The position numbers and the translations under genes are program-made. The notes under the pieces were generated by a model. It searched no databases. It saw nothing but the letters and a program-made list of their open reading frames with translations, and was not told the DNA's origin. From JAUZRW01 sp034437755 (GTDB taxonomy: Bacteria; Chloroflexota; Anaerolineae; Aggregatilineales; Phototrophicaceae), in contig DAOTTV010000199.1 of the NCBI GenBank assembly GCA_034437755.1, positions 1 through 31,656 of the forward strand: a stretch of DNA of 31,656 bases, written 5' to 3'. The first letter of the stretch is position 1, and every line of letters starts with the position of its first letter. Below, one piece after another: positions 15,701-23,036 of the stretch.

Positions 15701-18124
15701 TCCACCCATGCGACTGTCGTTCGCGATGGAACGATGCTATTCCGGCGTGCGCTGGCGCTCAACGGTACGATCCTCGATCTGCCGACATCGCGGCATGGCG
15801 TGTTGATGCTGGATACCAGCGACCTCGGTGATAACACTTACAGTCGCTATCTCAATCTGTCATTTCGCACAGCACAATGGTTGGCGATGCTCGCACCGCT
15901 TCACATCTATCATCTGGGGCGGATTGACCCCGAACACCCCCTGCAAATCGGCAATTTGCGCGATGACAGCGCGGCAATCAACACGATCCACATCGAAGAT
16001 TTACAGGTGAGCGGCATGAACCGCGCCCCCTTAATGCTCCCAGCACTTGAACCACTCGATCGCGAGATGACCGATGTCGATCAATGTCACTATGTACTCG
16101 CGCTGAATATTAACCCGATTATCGATTGGCACGACTTGCTCCATGCAGCAGTCGATCGCTACGAAGCGGCGCAACAAGCCCTGCGCGAATACAATCCCTT
16201 TGCTGATGATGCGGACGATACCCCCGACGACACGCCCGCTCAAACCGTGAATCCCTTTGCGACGCAGAATCCCTTCGCCGATGATGACCCAATCAACGAG
16301 GACGCGGATGCCCCACCCCCACCGACCGCCACCAGTCGCAATGGACGCGATCGCGCGGATGACAAGGGCTGGCGCTGGCATGGCAAGTTGATTGTCAATG
16401 ATCCACAAGCCGAAGACCCCATACCGGCTATCCTGCCTGAAGGCGTGGTCGCTGTTTATCAGGCAGATGAACAGACCATCACCGATTATCAACAGGCGAC
16501 GCGCCTCTTTGAGGATATTCGCGGGGAAATCGCCGGACGCATCATCTATAACTTGCATAATCTGAGTGTCGCGGATGCGCTGGACGATCTCGCGCGTTAC
16601 TATCACGCGACGACTAAGGACACAACCGCGACTTTCGAGACGGTCGATGCACTGGCAACCCATCTTGAAACGTGGCTCGACGAACTCTCCGGCACGAGCG
16701 ATCACCTGCGCGTCGATCATGATCCGGCGCTATTGCTCAACTGGTCAATCCTGCTGATGGCGCGTGTCGATCTGCCAGAGACATGCCAACTCATCCTTGA
16801 ATGGTTCGATGATCCCGACGACGACAGCGTGCGGCGTGCGCTCGCCAAAGCTGCCACCCAACAACTCTTTCGTTACTTCGGCATCTCCAGTCTGGAGACC
16901 GACCCCGCTCAACACGGTGAATTATTGCAGTTGTTGCCGGCCTTGCTCAGCCTTGATCCGGCGTATCATGAGTTCAACTGGGTGCTTAACATCCTGCTCA
17001 CGTGGTCGCGTGATAAAGCATGGTCAGATCGCCTGATTAGCAACCCGAACGGCGACGCGCCAGAACTCCTGACAGCGATCGGCAACCTGTACGATCAAAA
17101 CGTGATCGAGAAGATCACCAACGAAGTCCTCTTCCGCGAAGCCTCGCTACGAACACAAGAAGTCTTCTTGCAGATGCGCGAGCGCGACCTGGAAACCGTC
17201 GATGATTTCATCAGCATCATCAACGGCATCATTCAAGAAATCAACGCGGCGATCCAACAGCGGCAACAACCGCGCCGTCGCCGCCGTCGGCGTGGCGAGC
17301 GCCCAACCCGCACCCAGCAAGAGCAAGAGACGCAACAACGCGTCCAACAGCTGAGCATCGACCAGAAACGGCGCTTGATGGAACTGCCCGGCTTGAATGA
17401 CCAGAATCGGCAACGGATCGTCAATGAGTTGCGTCGCCTAGAGCGCCGCCTGCACACTGATCCGGCCTATGCCTATCATCATGCCGCCGAGATGATCAAT
17501 CAAAAAGCCGTGCTAGATACGATGCGGTTACAACTATATAGCAAGAACACACAAATCCCGGAATTGCCCGATGATACGCATTACGGCATCATCTTCGTCG
17601 ATGTGACCAGCAATAAAGAATCAGCCCGCGAGCAATCTACGACTTTCGTCGCGGACTTCTTAAACGCGATCGTCACGCATGAGGATGGCGCGCAGGTCGT
17701 GCCAATCGTGCATCGCATGGGACGGCATGATGTCGTTTATACCCATAAGCAAACCACGAACCGCAAGCGGCGCGTCAAGCTCAAGCCAGAGACCATCTGG
17801 CCCGAACAGTTACCGCGACGGTTCCATCCAGTGATCGGCCCGATTCTTGACCGGTATCCGCCGGAGAGCGTGCGCTTCGTGATCGTCATTACTGATACCG
17901 ACGTTTATGATCTGGAAGATTGGGCGAAGATGGCAAGCGGTCAGTGGTTACCGCGCCTATTCTTATATCCGTTGAGTCCGCGCATTTCGGATTACGGAAT
18001 TGAGAATATACTCAATGAAGATGTGCTAGAAGCCAATCGCAGTCGGATGACCACGAACAACAGCGAACGCACCTTAACCGAGTCGATCGCCAATCGCATT
18101 ATGAGAAAAACACACAAAGCATAG
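12788..18124 (+). CDS. Giant scaffold with degenerate NTPase and vWA-like domains
   Basis: This 1778-residue protein has a strong ribosome-binding site (AAAGGAG at 12772-12778). Residues 1 to ~195 are Asp/Glu/Thr-rich and surely disordered. Residues ~225-375 look like a STAND/AAA-type NTPase core: strand IYLVV then GARKTGRY (247-254) where Walker A should read GxxxxGK[TS], strand AIIIV and Asp325 as a Walker B-like end, and RLILTTS as a sensor-like strand. The change of Lys-Thr/Ser to Arg-Tyr suggests no ATP hydrolysis. Residues ~400-1100 are mostly helical, partly HEAT-like. A disordered stretch at 1136-1163 has three NPF motifs; a basic run of seven Arg lies near residue 1500. The C-terminus (1595-1778) has a vWA-like core, IIFVDVTSN at 1601-1609 and VIVITDTD ending at 1705, with an imperfect MIDAS (DxTxN). 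Probably the scaffold of the system. No close family recognised. Confidence 0.75.
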   Translation: MSNETDYFGDNNDNGDEGANNGEPTEAPMSDASTDQPNPTDTTETAPEQETATDSDTDETSDDNQVIATESTDTGATSATDDIVTSHYSEQDAVADTDKDEENEVSEAVSDEQEPAEEEHTEGTSENDEPTDETATAAEAHEDVEPAGEGDDPHRNDEKDATSRIDEKLEQGFQSEEYEEISRQQEEQSQRRREQQNASKRLEFNFVRPETLTKIEAVFVDTEPYTQLVKNLKGDTEADSSIYLVVGARKTGRYALALRLAMELNGDQSPTNIREYIPDITTRSLSIEDVIMRIRDQAQQSSDTASDLTADETEISSHAIIIVRDAFADAHKRDQLRELRAEFKRPFSHLLGSVRLILTTSITPAENPDVSNHPFIPTQDTRQKLYVDLHALYNRHLDFYVPAEYDYNAELRDILQQAQDTILQELSRPFDIDKFFERVTFREPETVAEAIELAKSLIGGRAQLATIRKWFESFEKFNQKLYVMFAVMFEGLKRSQIDDLYDEAVVHLRSGASRHYEDPRYISVRTMLDDIHMEEKESETLEFIQNHNAYSKVVRDQMRDYYRLLWGLVDLFVGKIKHSPSARDRRLRRLLASNIGKIGVYRQSQLQRILTDMLKDDRAHVPEAAIHILIEISNQIDYHDFVIKVIRDWLNTRQTTFKFTAMGAIAGVYQQVAETFKDALDDVTSTTNDDSNTRLARQTLRTLRQLLEQYCDTIDDVDEDASYKRLRKALEETRGDRERELLESLLNDGLIKLLWQSSDNFQQDLKRRVQNNVNQQIERLMLSAQVSLRDGLQLIAVDRLTEMLRNLPDQMVTLFQDWLQDDATNYRWQTARMTINAIFADETNAAQNFLRPEQRKLFTLLSDILRASGDLRADASELLISGALGSEFGEIGTQATREFITKLVSKSPIEQVLAATERWYGFLQETGQITDETDDNIWYHELYPEFVQTVNHTTQSLRLTFVNALLNTWLKSTHATVVRDGTMLFRRALALNGTILDLPTSRHGVLMLDTSDLGDNTYSRYLNLSFRTAQWLAMLAPLHIYHLGRIDPEHPLQIGNLRDDSAAINTIHIEDLQVSGMNRAPLMLPALEPLDREMTDVDQCHYVLALNINPIIDWHDLLHAAVDRYEAAQQALREYNPFADDADDTPDDTPAQTVNPFATQNPFADDDPINEDADAPPPPTATSRNGRDRADDKGWRWHGKLIVNDPQAEDPIPAILPEGVVAVYQADEQTITDYQQATRLFEDIRGEIAGRIIYNLHNLSVADALDDLARYYHATTKDTTATFETVDALATHLETWLDELSGTSDHLRVDHDPALLLNWSILLMARVDLPETCQLILEWFDDPDDDSVRRALAKAATQQLFRYFGISSLETDPAQHGELLQLLPALLSLDPAYHEFNWVLNILLTWSRDKAWSDRLISNPNGDAPELLTAIGNLYDQNVIEKITNEVLFREASLRTQEVFLQMRERDLETVDDFISIINGIIQEINAAIQQRQQPRRRRRRRGERPTRTQQEQETQQRVQQLSIDQKRRLMELPGLNDQNRQRIVNELRRLERRLHTDPAYAYHHAAEMINQKAVLDTMRLQLYSKNTQIPELPDDTHYGIIFVDVTSNKESAREQSTTFVADFLNAIVTHEDGAQVVPIVHRMGRHDVVYTHKQTTNRKRRVKLKPETIWPEQLPRRFHPVIGPILDRYPPESVRFVIVITDTDVYDLEDWAKMASGQWLPRLFLYPLSPRISDYGIENILNEDVLEANRSRMTTNNSERTLTESIANRIMRKTHKA

Positions 18125-18133
18125 GAGTGAAAC

Positions 18134-19531
18134 ATGGCTCGCATCATTTGTCCGTATTGTGGCACCAAGCAAGCATTACAAAAGGATGACCTATCCTGTA
18201 ACAATCCTGAGTGTAGCCGTGAGATACCGAGCAAATACTTGCAGAACGTCCGTAAGGGTAAGCCGGTCTGGATGGTGACCGTCGGCTATCGGCAACATGG
18301 TAAAACGACTTATCTCGATAGTCTGGCGATCGTATTAGAGAATCTGGGTAAAATCTCACGCGGGACGTTCTCGACCTTCTTAGACGCGACGACATTCGAG
18401 AAGTTGAAGGACATCCGCGTCGAAGCCCAAAGCGGACAACTGCCGGATTCGACACAGGTCGTCAAGCCGGATCCTCTGCTCATCAGCTTGCCGCGCTTTC
18501 TGGGACGGGATAGCAACACGCTAGTGATCAACGATTTGCCCGGCGAAATTTTCGATAGTGCCGAAGTCGATGAGAAATACGTGACGGCAATCGTCCAAGC
18601 CGAGACGATCTGGTTTATCATCAGCCTTTCCGATATTCTCAGTGAGACTGAAGGACGCTCGGTCGCCGATCTGGTGCAAATCTACGTCGATAACATCGAG
18701 CGTCTGGGGGCTAAGACCAAAGGGCGGCGCGTCCTCGTGATCTACACCAAAGCGGATCGCGTCAACAACAAATTACCGAAGGACATCAAGTCTTATTTGG
18801 CAGATGATCCGTATCGCAACATCAAGCAGATGACGATGCAAGAAGCACGCGATAAAGCGTTTGAAGAGTTCGAATATATCGACAAGATGTATCGCATCTC
18901 GGAAGAACTGCACGAGTTCACCTTCAACGAAGTACCACAGGGCGCGTCGATGATCTCGATGATCGAATACTACGAGATGGAGTTGTCCTTCGCGATTGTG
19001 GCATCTGTACCCGGCGCTGATGGTAAAACGACCGGTGTTGATACACCGCGCTTCCGCGTGATTGATCCGCTGATCTGGTCGCTGACATCAGCCGGTTCCG
19101 ATCAACGCGAGGCGACCTGTGCGCTGATTCTCGATAATGATGATGACATTCGCTCGGCATTTGCGGGGGACATCCCCGGCATGGCTTTCGACGCACTCGA
19201 AGCATCGAACCAGGCGACGAGTACCTACTTGCTCGGGCAAGCGCAGGTCGATACTGAACAACGCCCAGAGAAACCGCCGAAGAAATCGCGCGTCCGCACG
19301 CTGGGGCCGATTCTCGATCAGATGCCCAAAGGTAGTATCGCGGTGGCGATTGTCAACAAAGCACCGATCGACCTGTACGACTATATGTATAGCGATTGGC
19401 ATGATCAACTGCTGATCATCTGCTTGCGCGAGATTGAAGTGCAGTGGTCGCATAAAGTCGTCTATGACCCGCAAGAGCATGACTTAGATGATTTAATTCG
19501 TGATTTTATCAACACAGTGCCGAAAAAATAA
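18134..19531 (+). CDS. Zinc-ribbon GTPase of the 'double-GTPase' type (first copy)
   Basis: The 465-residue protein begins with a zinc ribbon (Cys6-x2-Cys9 and Cys22-x4-Cys27), then a P-loop GTPase. G1 is G51-YRQH-G-K57-T58, with a His before GKT as in translation factors. G3 is D134-LPG-E138. G4 is T205-KAD208, the guanine-specific motif. A late motif VPGADGK...PRFRVIDPLIWSL (about 295-320) is shared with the second GTPase of this operon (SATGG...PRRVLDPFFWAL). The C-terminal ~120 residues are an extra domain. It starts 9 bases after the giant gene, with AGGAG as ribosome-binding site. The layout fits the 'double-GTPase' families of the GTPase-centred conflict systems as I remember them. Likely role: a nucleotide-controlled switch acting with the GAP1-like protein and the second GTPase. 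Confidence 0.85.
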   Translation: MARIICPYCGTKQALQKDDLSCNNPECSREIPSKYLQNVRKGKPVWMVTVGYRQHGKTTYLDSLAIVLENLGKISRGTFSTFLDATTFEKLKDIRVEAQSGQLPDSTQVVKPDPLLISLPRFLGRDSNTLVINDLPGEIFDSAEVDEKYVTAIVQAETIWFIISLSDILSETEGRSVADLVQIYVDNIERLGAKTKGRRVLVIYTKADRVNNKLPKDIKSYLADDPYRNIKQMTMQEARDKAFEEFEYIDKMYRISEELHEFTFNEVPQGASMISMIEYYEMELSFAIVASVPGADGKTTGVDTPRFRVIDPLIWSLTSAGSDQREATCALILDNDDDIRSAFAGDIPGMAFDALEASNQATSTYLLGQAQVDTEQRPEKPPKKSRVRTLGPILDQMPKGSIAVAIVNKAPIDLYDYMYSDWHDQLLIICLREIEVQWSHKVVYDPQEHDLDDLIRDFINTVPKK

Positions 19532-19546
19532 CGAGAGGGGATAACG

Positions 19547-20218
19547 ATGGAACTCGATTTACAATTGGACAAAACGGGCTTCCCGATGGTGTGGATGGAT
19601 TCGATTAACGCCTATGTGCAATGGCTACCGGTGACCAAAATCCAGATGGAATACTTCCTCGCCGAGACGAACGACGCGATCTTCGATGAGACCTGGTATT
19701 ACCAGCTCAATCAGTTGAATCAGCGCATCGCACCGACGCAGGTACAGAGCAACAATTACTGGCAGGTCTTCGCAACCGGCATTCTCCCGCGTGAGACGCA
19801 ACGGTATGCGCTGTGGTGTGGGCGCGGCTACTCGCTGATCACCAGTGACGAGTGGCAACAGGTCTACGCTGAGGCTCGCGACATCGAAGCCGAGTCGGAC
19901 TTTATCAAGCAAGTGACCGGCGTTAAAGACATCAAAGAACGCCCGCGCACCCTCTTACAACGCGTTCATCGGGCTTTACCCAATGATAACGGGGTGGATG
20001 GTCAGCGTACGCTGGCGGATCTGATGCTGTTGCGGATGGGCATCATGGAATTCGTCTTTGAAGACCACAATCGGAGTACTTTTGTCGGCTTAGGGTTGAC
20101 CAACCCCGATTTCGTCGGCAGTTTTCGCCGTCCTGAAGAACCGCAAACACTCAAAAATCCCAGCGAAGGCAGTCGTATGCGTAATTACGGCTTCCGTCTG
20201 GTTTATCGGGGAGCATAA
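19547..20218 (+). CDS. FGE/C-type-lectin-fold protein, probably non-catalytic
   Basis: This 223-residue protein has the landmarks of the formylglycine-generating enzyme (FGE-sulfatase) fold: PVTKIQMEYFL (about 28-38) for the usual PVTNxxYxxFL; RYALWCGRGYSLITSDEWQQVY (broken by the family as YxxWxG, RLPTExEW) at about 86-107; GIMEFVFED for GNVWEW near 164-172; and the C-terminal YGFRLVYRG. FGE enzymes oxidise a sulfatase cysteine and need a C-terminal cysteine pair. The only cysteine here is Cys91, so it is unlikely to be an enzyme. In conflict systems this fold is used as a ligand- or peptide-binding module. It lies 15 bases after the first GTPase and 3 bases before the GAP1-like gene, so it is surely part of the same operon. 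GAGAGGGG precedes the ATG. Confidence 0.75.
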   Translation: MELDLQLDKTGFPMVWMDSINAYVQWLPVTKIQMEYFLAETNDAIFDETWYYQLNQLNQRIAPTQVQSNNYWQVFATGILPRETQRYALWCGRGYSLITSDEWQQVYAEARDIEAESDFIKQVTGVKDIKERPRTLLQRVHRALPNDNGVDGQRTLADLMLLRMGIMEFVFEDHNRSTFVGLGLTNPDFVGSFRRPEEPQTLKNPSEGSRMRNYGFRLVYRGA

Positions 20219-20221
20219 GCG

Positions 20222-21928
20222 ATGGTCGATGTAACAGCCTATCAATTACTGTACAGCCGCGTTGAGGCATCGGCGTTTAAGGAAATACCCAACGCCGGTA
20301 TCAAACGCAGTGGCTATCAGGTGGTGTTTCATTCACAAGCCATCGCCGATGATGTCGCTGTCATTGAAAAGCGCGTGCAGTGCTTCCAGCCCAAGGACGA
20401 GGCCGCGATTCGCTATCAGTTCTTCACCACCGAGAGCAGCAAAGTCGTCGTCACACAAAGCCTACGCATCACGGCTGATCCGGTCATTACCGACCAGAAC
20501 GAGCGCCCCGGCGCGTTCATCGCGCATTGCCTCGTCTTCACCCAGAGCGAGTTCGCCAAGCTCAGCAACGATCCGTTCAAGTTGATCTTCGATGAATCGC
20601 GGCGCAAGAGTGATCCTGATCGTGACATTTTCATCGACGATCCGCACGACCTGCTCGACGTTGTGCGCCAGAACGAAGAGACGGTGAAGTTACGCGTCAG
20701 TCGGGGTGCGAGCAATCCCAGCCAGCTAGGACAAAACCGAAGCGAGTTCGCTAAGCTCGTGCGACTAGCGCGCAGTGGCTTGACCGACCAGACACTAGGC
20801 TTCATCGGTGACTCGGCAGATATCGAAGACACGCTCGAGAATCTGATCACACTCGTTGATCGACGCAATCGCCTATACGTTACCTTCGACACGCTGATTG
20901 ATGGCTGTAACCCTGTGCCGGGGCAATACTTCGCGGTCGGCACGAGCCGCCGCATTCCCAATTCGCGCTTCGTTAACATCGATCTCAGCAACCCGACCAT
21001 TAAGATCGAAAGCAAAGACCAAAAAAAAGAAACTGGCTACAGCAATTGGTTGAAGCACTCTTTGGCTCATGACCCCATCGAAACCACACTCACGCACGCG
21101 GCACAGGTACAACACATCAATGAAGCGTTTGAGAATGGGGTACTCATCGGGAGCGAAGAACTAGACCCTGTAGCGGTAGATGGGTTTTTACAACTCAATC
21201 GAGATTTAATCATGGAACGGTTCAAGGCGGCATTGGCAAATCATTTCAGTGCTTCGATTGTCGATGCCCTGCTCGAAGATCATGCACAAGGACGGCTAGA
21301 GTATCTGCGACATGCCGACATCATCGACGTTGCCGCGCAAGAGGGCTTCGCCGGCGATAACCAGAAACAGCTCGCGCTGGAGTTATACGCGTGGCTTCTG
21401 CGGCATCAGCCCGAATCAGTCAACGGTGGCGACTGGCAGGCGATGGGTAAAATCGCCGACACAACCAAACACCTACCGCTGATGGTGGCGGTCACACTCA
21501 ACCAGATGCAGGGCATCACCCTCACAAAAGTGGTCAAGCTATTCGGGCAGAAAACCGATGCAGAAAAACGACGCGATCAGCTTGTCGCGCATCTGGTGCA
21601 GGCGGATAAGTTGCACACCGTCCTGCATAATCTCGCCCCCTTCGATTGGGGACAACCGCATTACTTCGTCACCGAGAAGAGCGCCCAACAGATTGTCGCC
21701 TATCTCGTACGCGCGGATGCCCCCCCTGTCAGCACTGATGAGCTTGCCGAGATAATCATCGCGCTTTTGCACGCATCCAGCGGCAAGCATCTCGGTCAGT
21801 TGAGCGATCGCCTGCGCGCGTTTGACGACAAAACACTCAAGCGCATCCAGAAACAGATGACCAAAGCACAGGGGCAAGTCGATAAGAGCTTCCAAAAACA
21901 AGTGAATGATTTAATCAAAAAACAATAA
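20222..21928 (+). CDS. GTPase-associated protein 1 (GAP1-like)
   Basis: The 568-residue protein fits the GAP1 family that accompanies the GTPases of these systems. The N-terminal domain (1 to ~265) starts with VTAYQLLYSR, has an IKRSGYQVVFHS segment, and contains ERPGAFIAHCLVF near 96-108, the 'R-x-G-x-F/Y-x-x-H-x-L' block of the family as I recall it. Residues ~280-420 and ~430-568 are helical middle and C-terminal domains, the last part a charged coiled coil. No catalytic motif is obvious and the GTPase-activating role is inferred from family naming, not shown. The ribosome-binding site GGGGAG overlaps the end of the FGE-like gene. A run of eight A at the boundary between the N-terminal and middle domains is listed separately. 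Confidence 0.72.
   Translation: MVDVTAYQLLYSRVEASAFKEIPNAGIKRSGYQVVFHSQAIADDVAVIEKRVQCFQPKDEAAIRYQFFTTESSKVVVTQSLRITADPVITDQNERPGAFIAHCLVFTQSEFAKLSNDPFKLIFDESRRKSDPDRDIFIDDPHDLLDVVRQNEETVKLRVSRGASNPSQLGQNRSEFAKLVRLARSGLTDQTLGFIGDSADIEDTLENLITLVDRRNRLYVTFDTLIDGCNPVPGQYFAVGTSRRIPNSRFVNIDLSNPTIKIESKDQKKETGYSNWLKHSLAHDPIETTLTHAAQVQHINEAFENGVLIGSEELDPVAVDGFLQLNRDLIMERFKAALANHFSASIVDALLEDHAQGRLEYLRHADIIDVAAQEGFAGDNQKQLALELYAWLLRHQPESVNGGDWQAMGKIADTTKHLPLMVAVTLNQMQGITLTKVVKLFGQKTDAEKRRDQLVAHLVQADKLHTVLHNLAPFDWGQPHYFVTEKSAQQIVAYLVRADAPPVSTDELAEIIIALLHASSGKHLGQLSDRLRAFDDKTLKRIQKQMTKAQGQVDKSFQKQVNDLIKKQ
21021..21028 (+). other. A8 run forming a slippery heptamer inside the GAP1-like gene
   Basis: The zero-frame codons are CAA AAA AAA GAA (Gln267-Lys-Lys-Glu270), giving A_AAA_AAA, the pattern for -1 ribosomal slippage and also prone to polymerase slippage. 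In the -1 frame a stop follows at 21070-21072, and in the +1 frame at 21051-21053. Either event would release essentially only the N-terminal domain. No stimulatory structure was established. Confidence 0.35.
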
Positions 21929-21933
21929 GGTGT

Positions 21934-21940
21934 GGAGGAG
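21934..21940 (+). promoter_or_regulatory. Ribosome-binding site that fixes the start of the second GTPase
   Basis: GGAGGAG sits 9 bases before the ATG at 21950. It overlaps a possible GTG start at 21932, which therefore cannot be the true start because it would lie in the ribosome-binding site itself. Confidence 0.8.
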
Positions 21941-21949
21941 TATACAATC

Positions 21950-22972
21950 ATGAATATCATCAAATCGATTTTCGGTGGCGGCCCTAAGATCGTCTGCCCC
22001 CGTTGCCTAGAACGAATCACTGTCAAAGGCGATAGCGTACAGACCTGCGCCAACTGTGGCTGGCGCATCCCAGTACAGTACGTGCGAACATTCGATGATG
22101 CACCGCCAATTTTCATTCAGGTCTTCGGCTGGACAAACCACGGTAAGACGCTCTTTTTAGATACTCTGCGCCTCGTCCTGATTGATATGCACGCGCTGTG
22201 GGATAACTTCCGCTATCAGTCCTTCACCCAGCTTGATATGGATAAAGAGCGCGAGTTACAAGCCGAACGGCGTAAAGGTGTGATGGCACCGGGTACACAA
22301 CGCCTCGAACGTGATCAGAACGAAGTGTACATCATGAATTTGCGTGGCATGGAACGCTGGGGCAATCGCATGTTGGTGATTATGGATCATCCCGGTGAGT
22401 ACTTTGAACGCTACGAAGTTCCCGTCAACGAGATTCCCTTCTTGATCAACACGCCGACGACTGTCATGCTGATTAGCCTGCCCGACGTGATCGACGATGA
22501 AACCAACTCCTCAGGCGAACGCATCGATCAACTTTTCCAGATTTATCTCGCGGCGCTGGAAAACGAAGGCGTGGACTGGCAAAAAGACCGCCGCAAGCTG
22601 GTGATCGTCTTTACCAAAGCCGATATTACACAGGGCTTGCCCTCTAACCTGCGTAATTATCTGATGGAAGATGCCATCTGGAGTACGATCGACTCGAACA
22701 AGCGCGCCAGCCCGCTCGATAATGTGCGCGTCGCTGAGTATCTGGAGCGCATGCAACGGGTGAGCGATGACATTCGCCACTGGATTCGCACCGATCGTAA
22801 GCATGTGCCGGGGGGCGCGAACTTCGTTAACTTGATCGACGATTATAACATCGACGCACGCTTCACGATGATGTCGGCTACCGGTGGTGAGATCGAACAG
22901 GGTGGCGTGAGCATCTCGCCCCGCCGCGTGCTCGATCCTTTCTTCTGGGCGCTGGAATTCCAGAGTCGTTAA
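21950..22972 (+). CDS. Zinc-ribbon GTPase of the 'double-GTPase' type (second copy)
   Basis: Using the ATG at 21950, the protein has 340 residues. A zinc ribbon (Cys16-x2-Cys19, Cys33-x2-Cys36) is followed by a GTPase: G1 is G60-WTNH-G-K66-T67, G3 is D146-HPG-E150, and G4 is T222-KAD225. The final motif PRRVLDPFFWAL matches the first GTPase at 18134-19531. The ribbon-to-P-loop part also aligns with that protein, both reading IP..Y between ribbon and first strand, so they are paralogues. This copy lacks the extra C-terminal domain. It is the last gene of the + operon, 21 bases after the GAP1-like stop. A heterodimer of the two GTPases, with GAP1 acting on one or both, is a reasonable model. 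Substrate specificity for GTP rests on the intact TKAD. Confidence 0.87.
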   Translation: MNIIKSIFGGGPKIVCPRCLERITVKGDSVQTCANCGWRIPVQYVRTFDDAPPIFIQVFGWTNHGKTLFLDTLRLVLIDMHALWDNFRYQSFTQLDMDKERELQAERRKGVMAPGTQRLERDQNEVYIMNLRGMERWGNRMLVIMDHPGEYFERYEVPVNEIPFLINTPTTVMLISLPDVIDDETNSSGERIDQLFQIYLAALENEGVDWQKDRRKLVIVFTKADITQGLPSNLRNYLMEDAIWSTIDSNKRASPLDNVRVAEYLERMQRVSDDIRHWIRTDRKHVPGGANFVNLIDDYNIDARFTMMSATGGEIEQGGVSISPRRVLDPFFWALEFQSR

Positions 22973-22991
22973 GACCTTGTTCATCACGTGA

Positions 22992-23022
22992 CGGACGACC
23001 TCAGAAAATTCTAGGTCGTCCG
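22992..23022. terminator. Hairpin between the converging halves of the conflict island
   Basis: CGGACGACCT at 22992-23001 and AGGTCGTCCG at 23013-23022 form a perfect 10-bp stem with an 11-base loop, in the middle of the 64-base gap between converging stops. No clear T run follows on either strand, so it is either a weak bidirectional terminator or an mRNA end-protecting structure. Confidence 0.65.
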
Positions 23023-23036
23023 CATATCGCAGATGC

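Noticed and set aside
17270..17302. Seven consecutive arginines in the giant protein as a nuclear-localisation-like or DNA-binding signal
   Set aside because: A basic run in a Gln/Arg linker alone does not support either role; noted only as part of the gene description.
20100..20218. Variable region of a diversity-generating retroelement in the FGE-like gene
   Set aside because: The 3' end is not enriched in AAC/AAT codons, no template-repeat copy was noticed and no reverse transcriptase gene is in the window.
21932..21949. GTG start for the second GTPase
   Set aside because: It overlaps the GGAGGAG ribosome-binding site; ATG at 21950 has ideal spacing.
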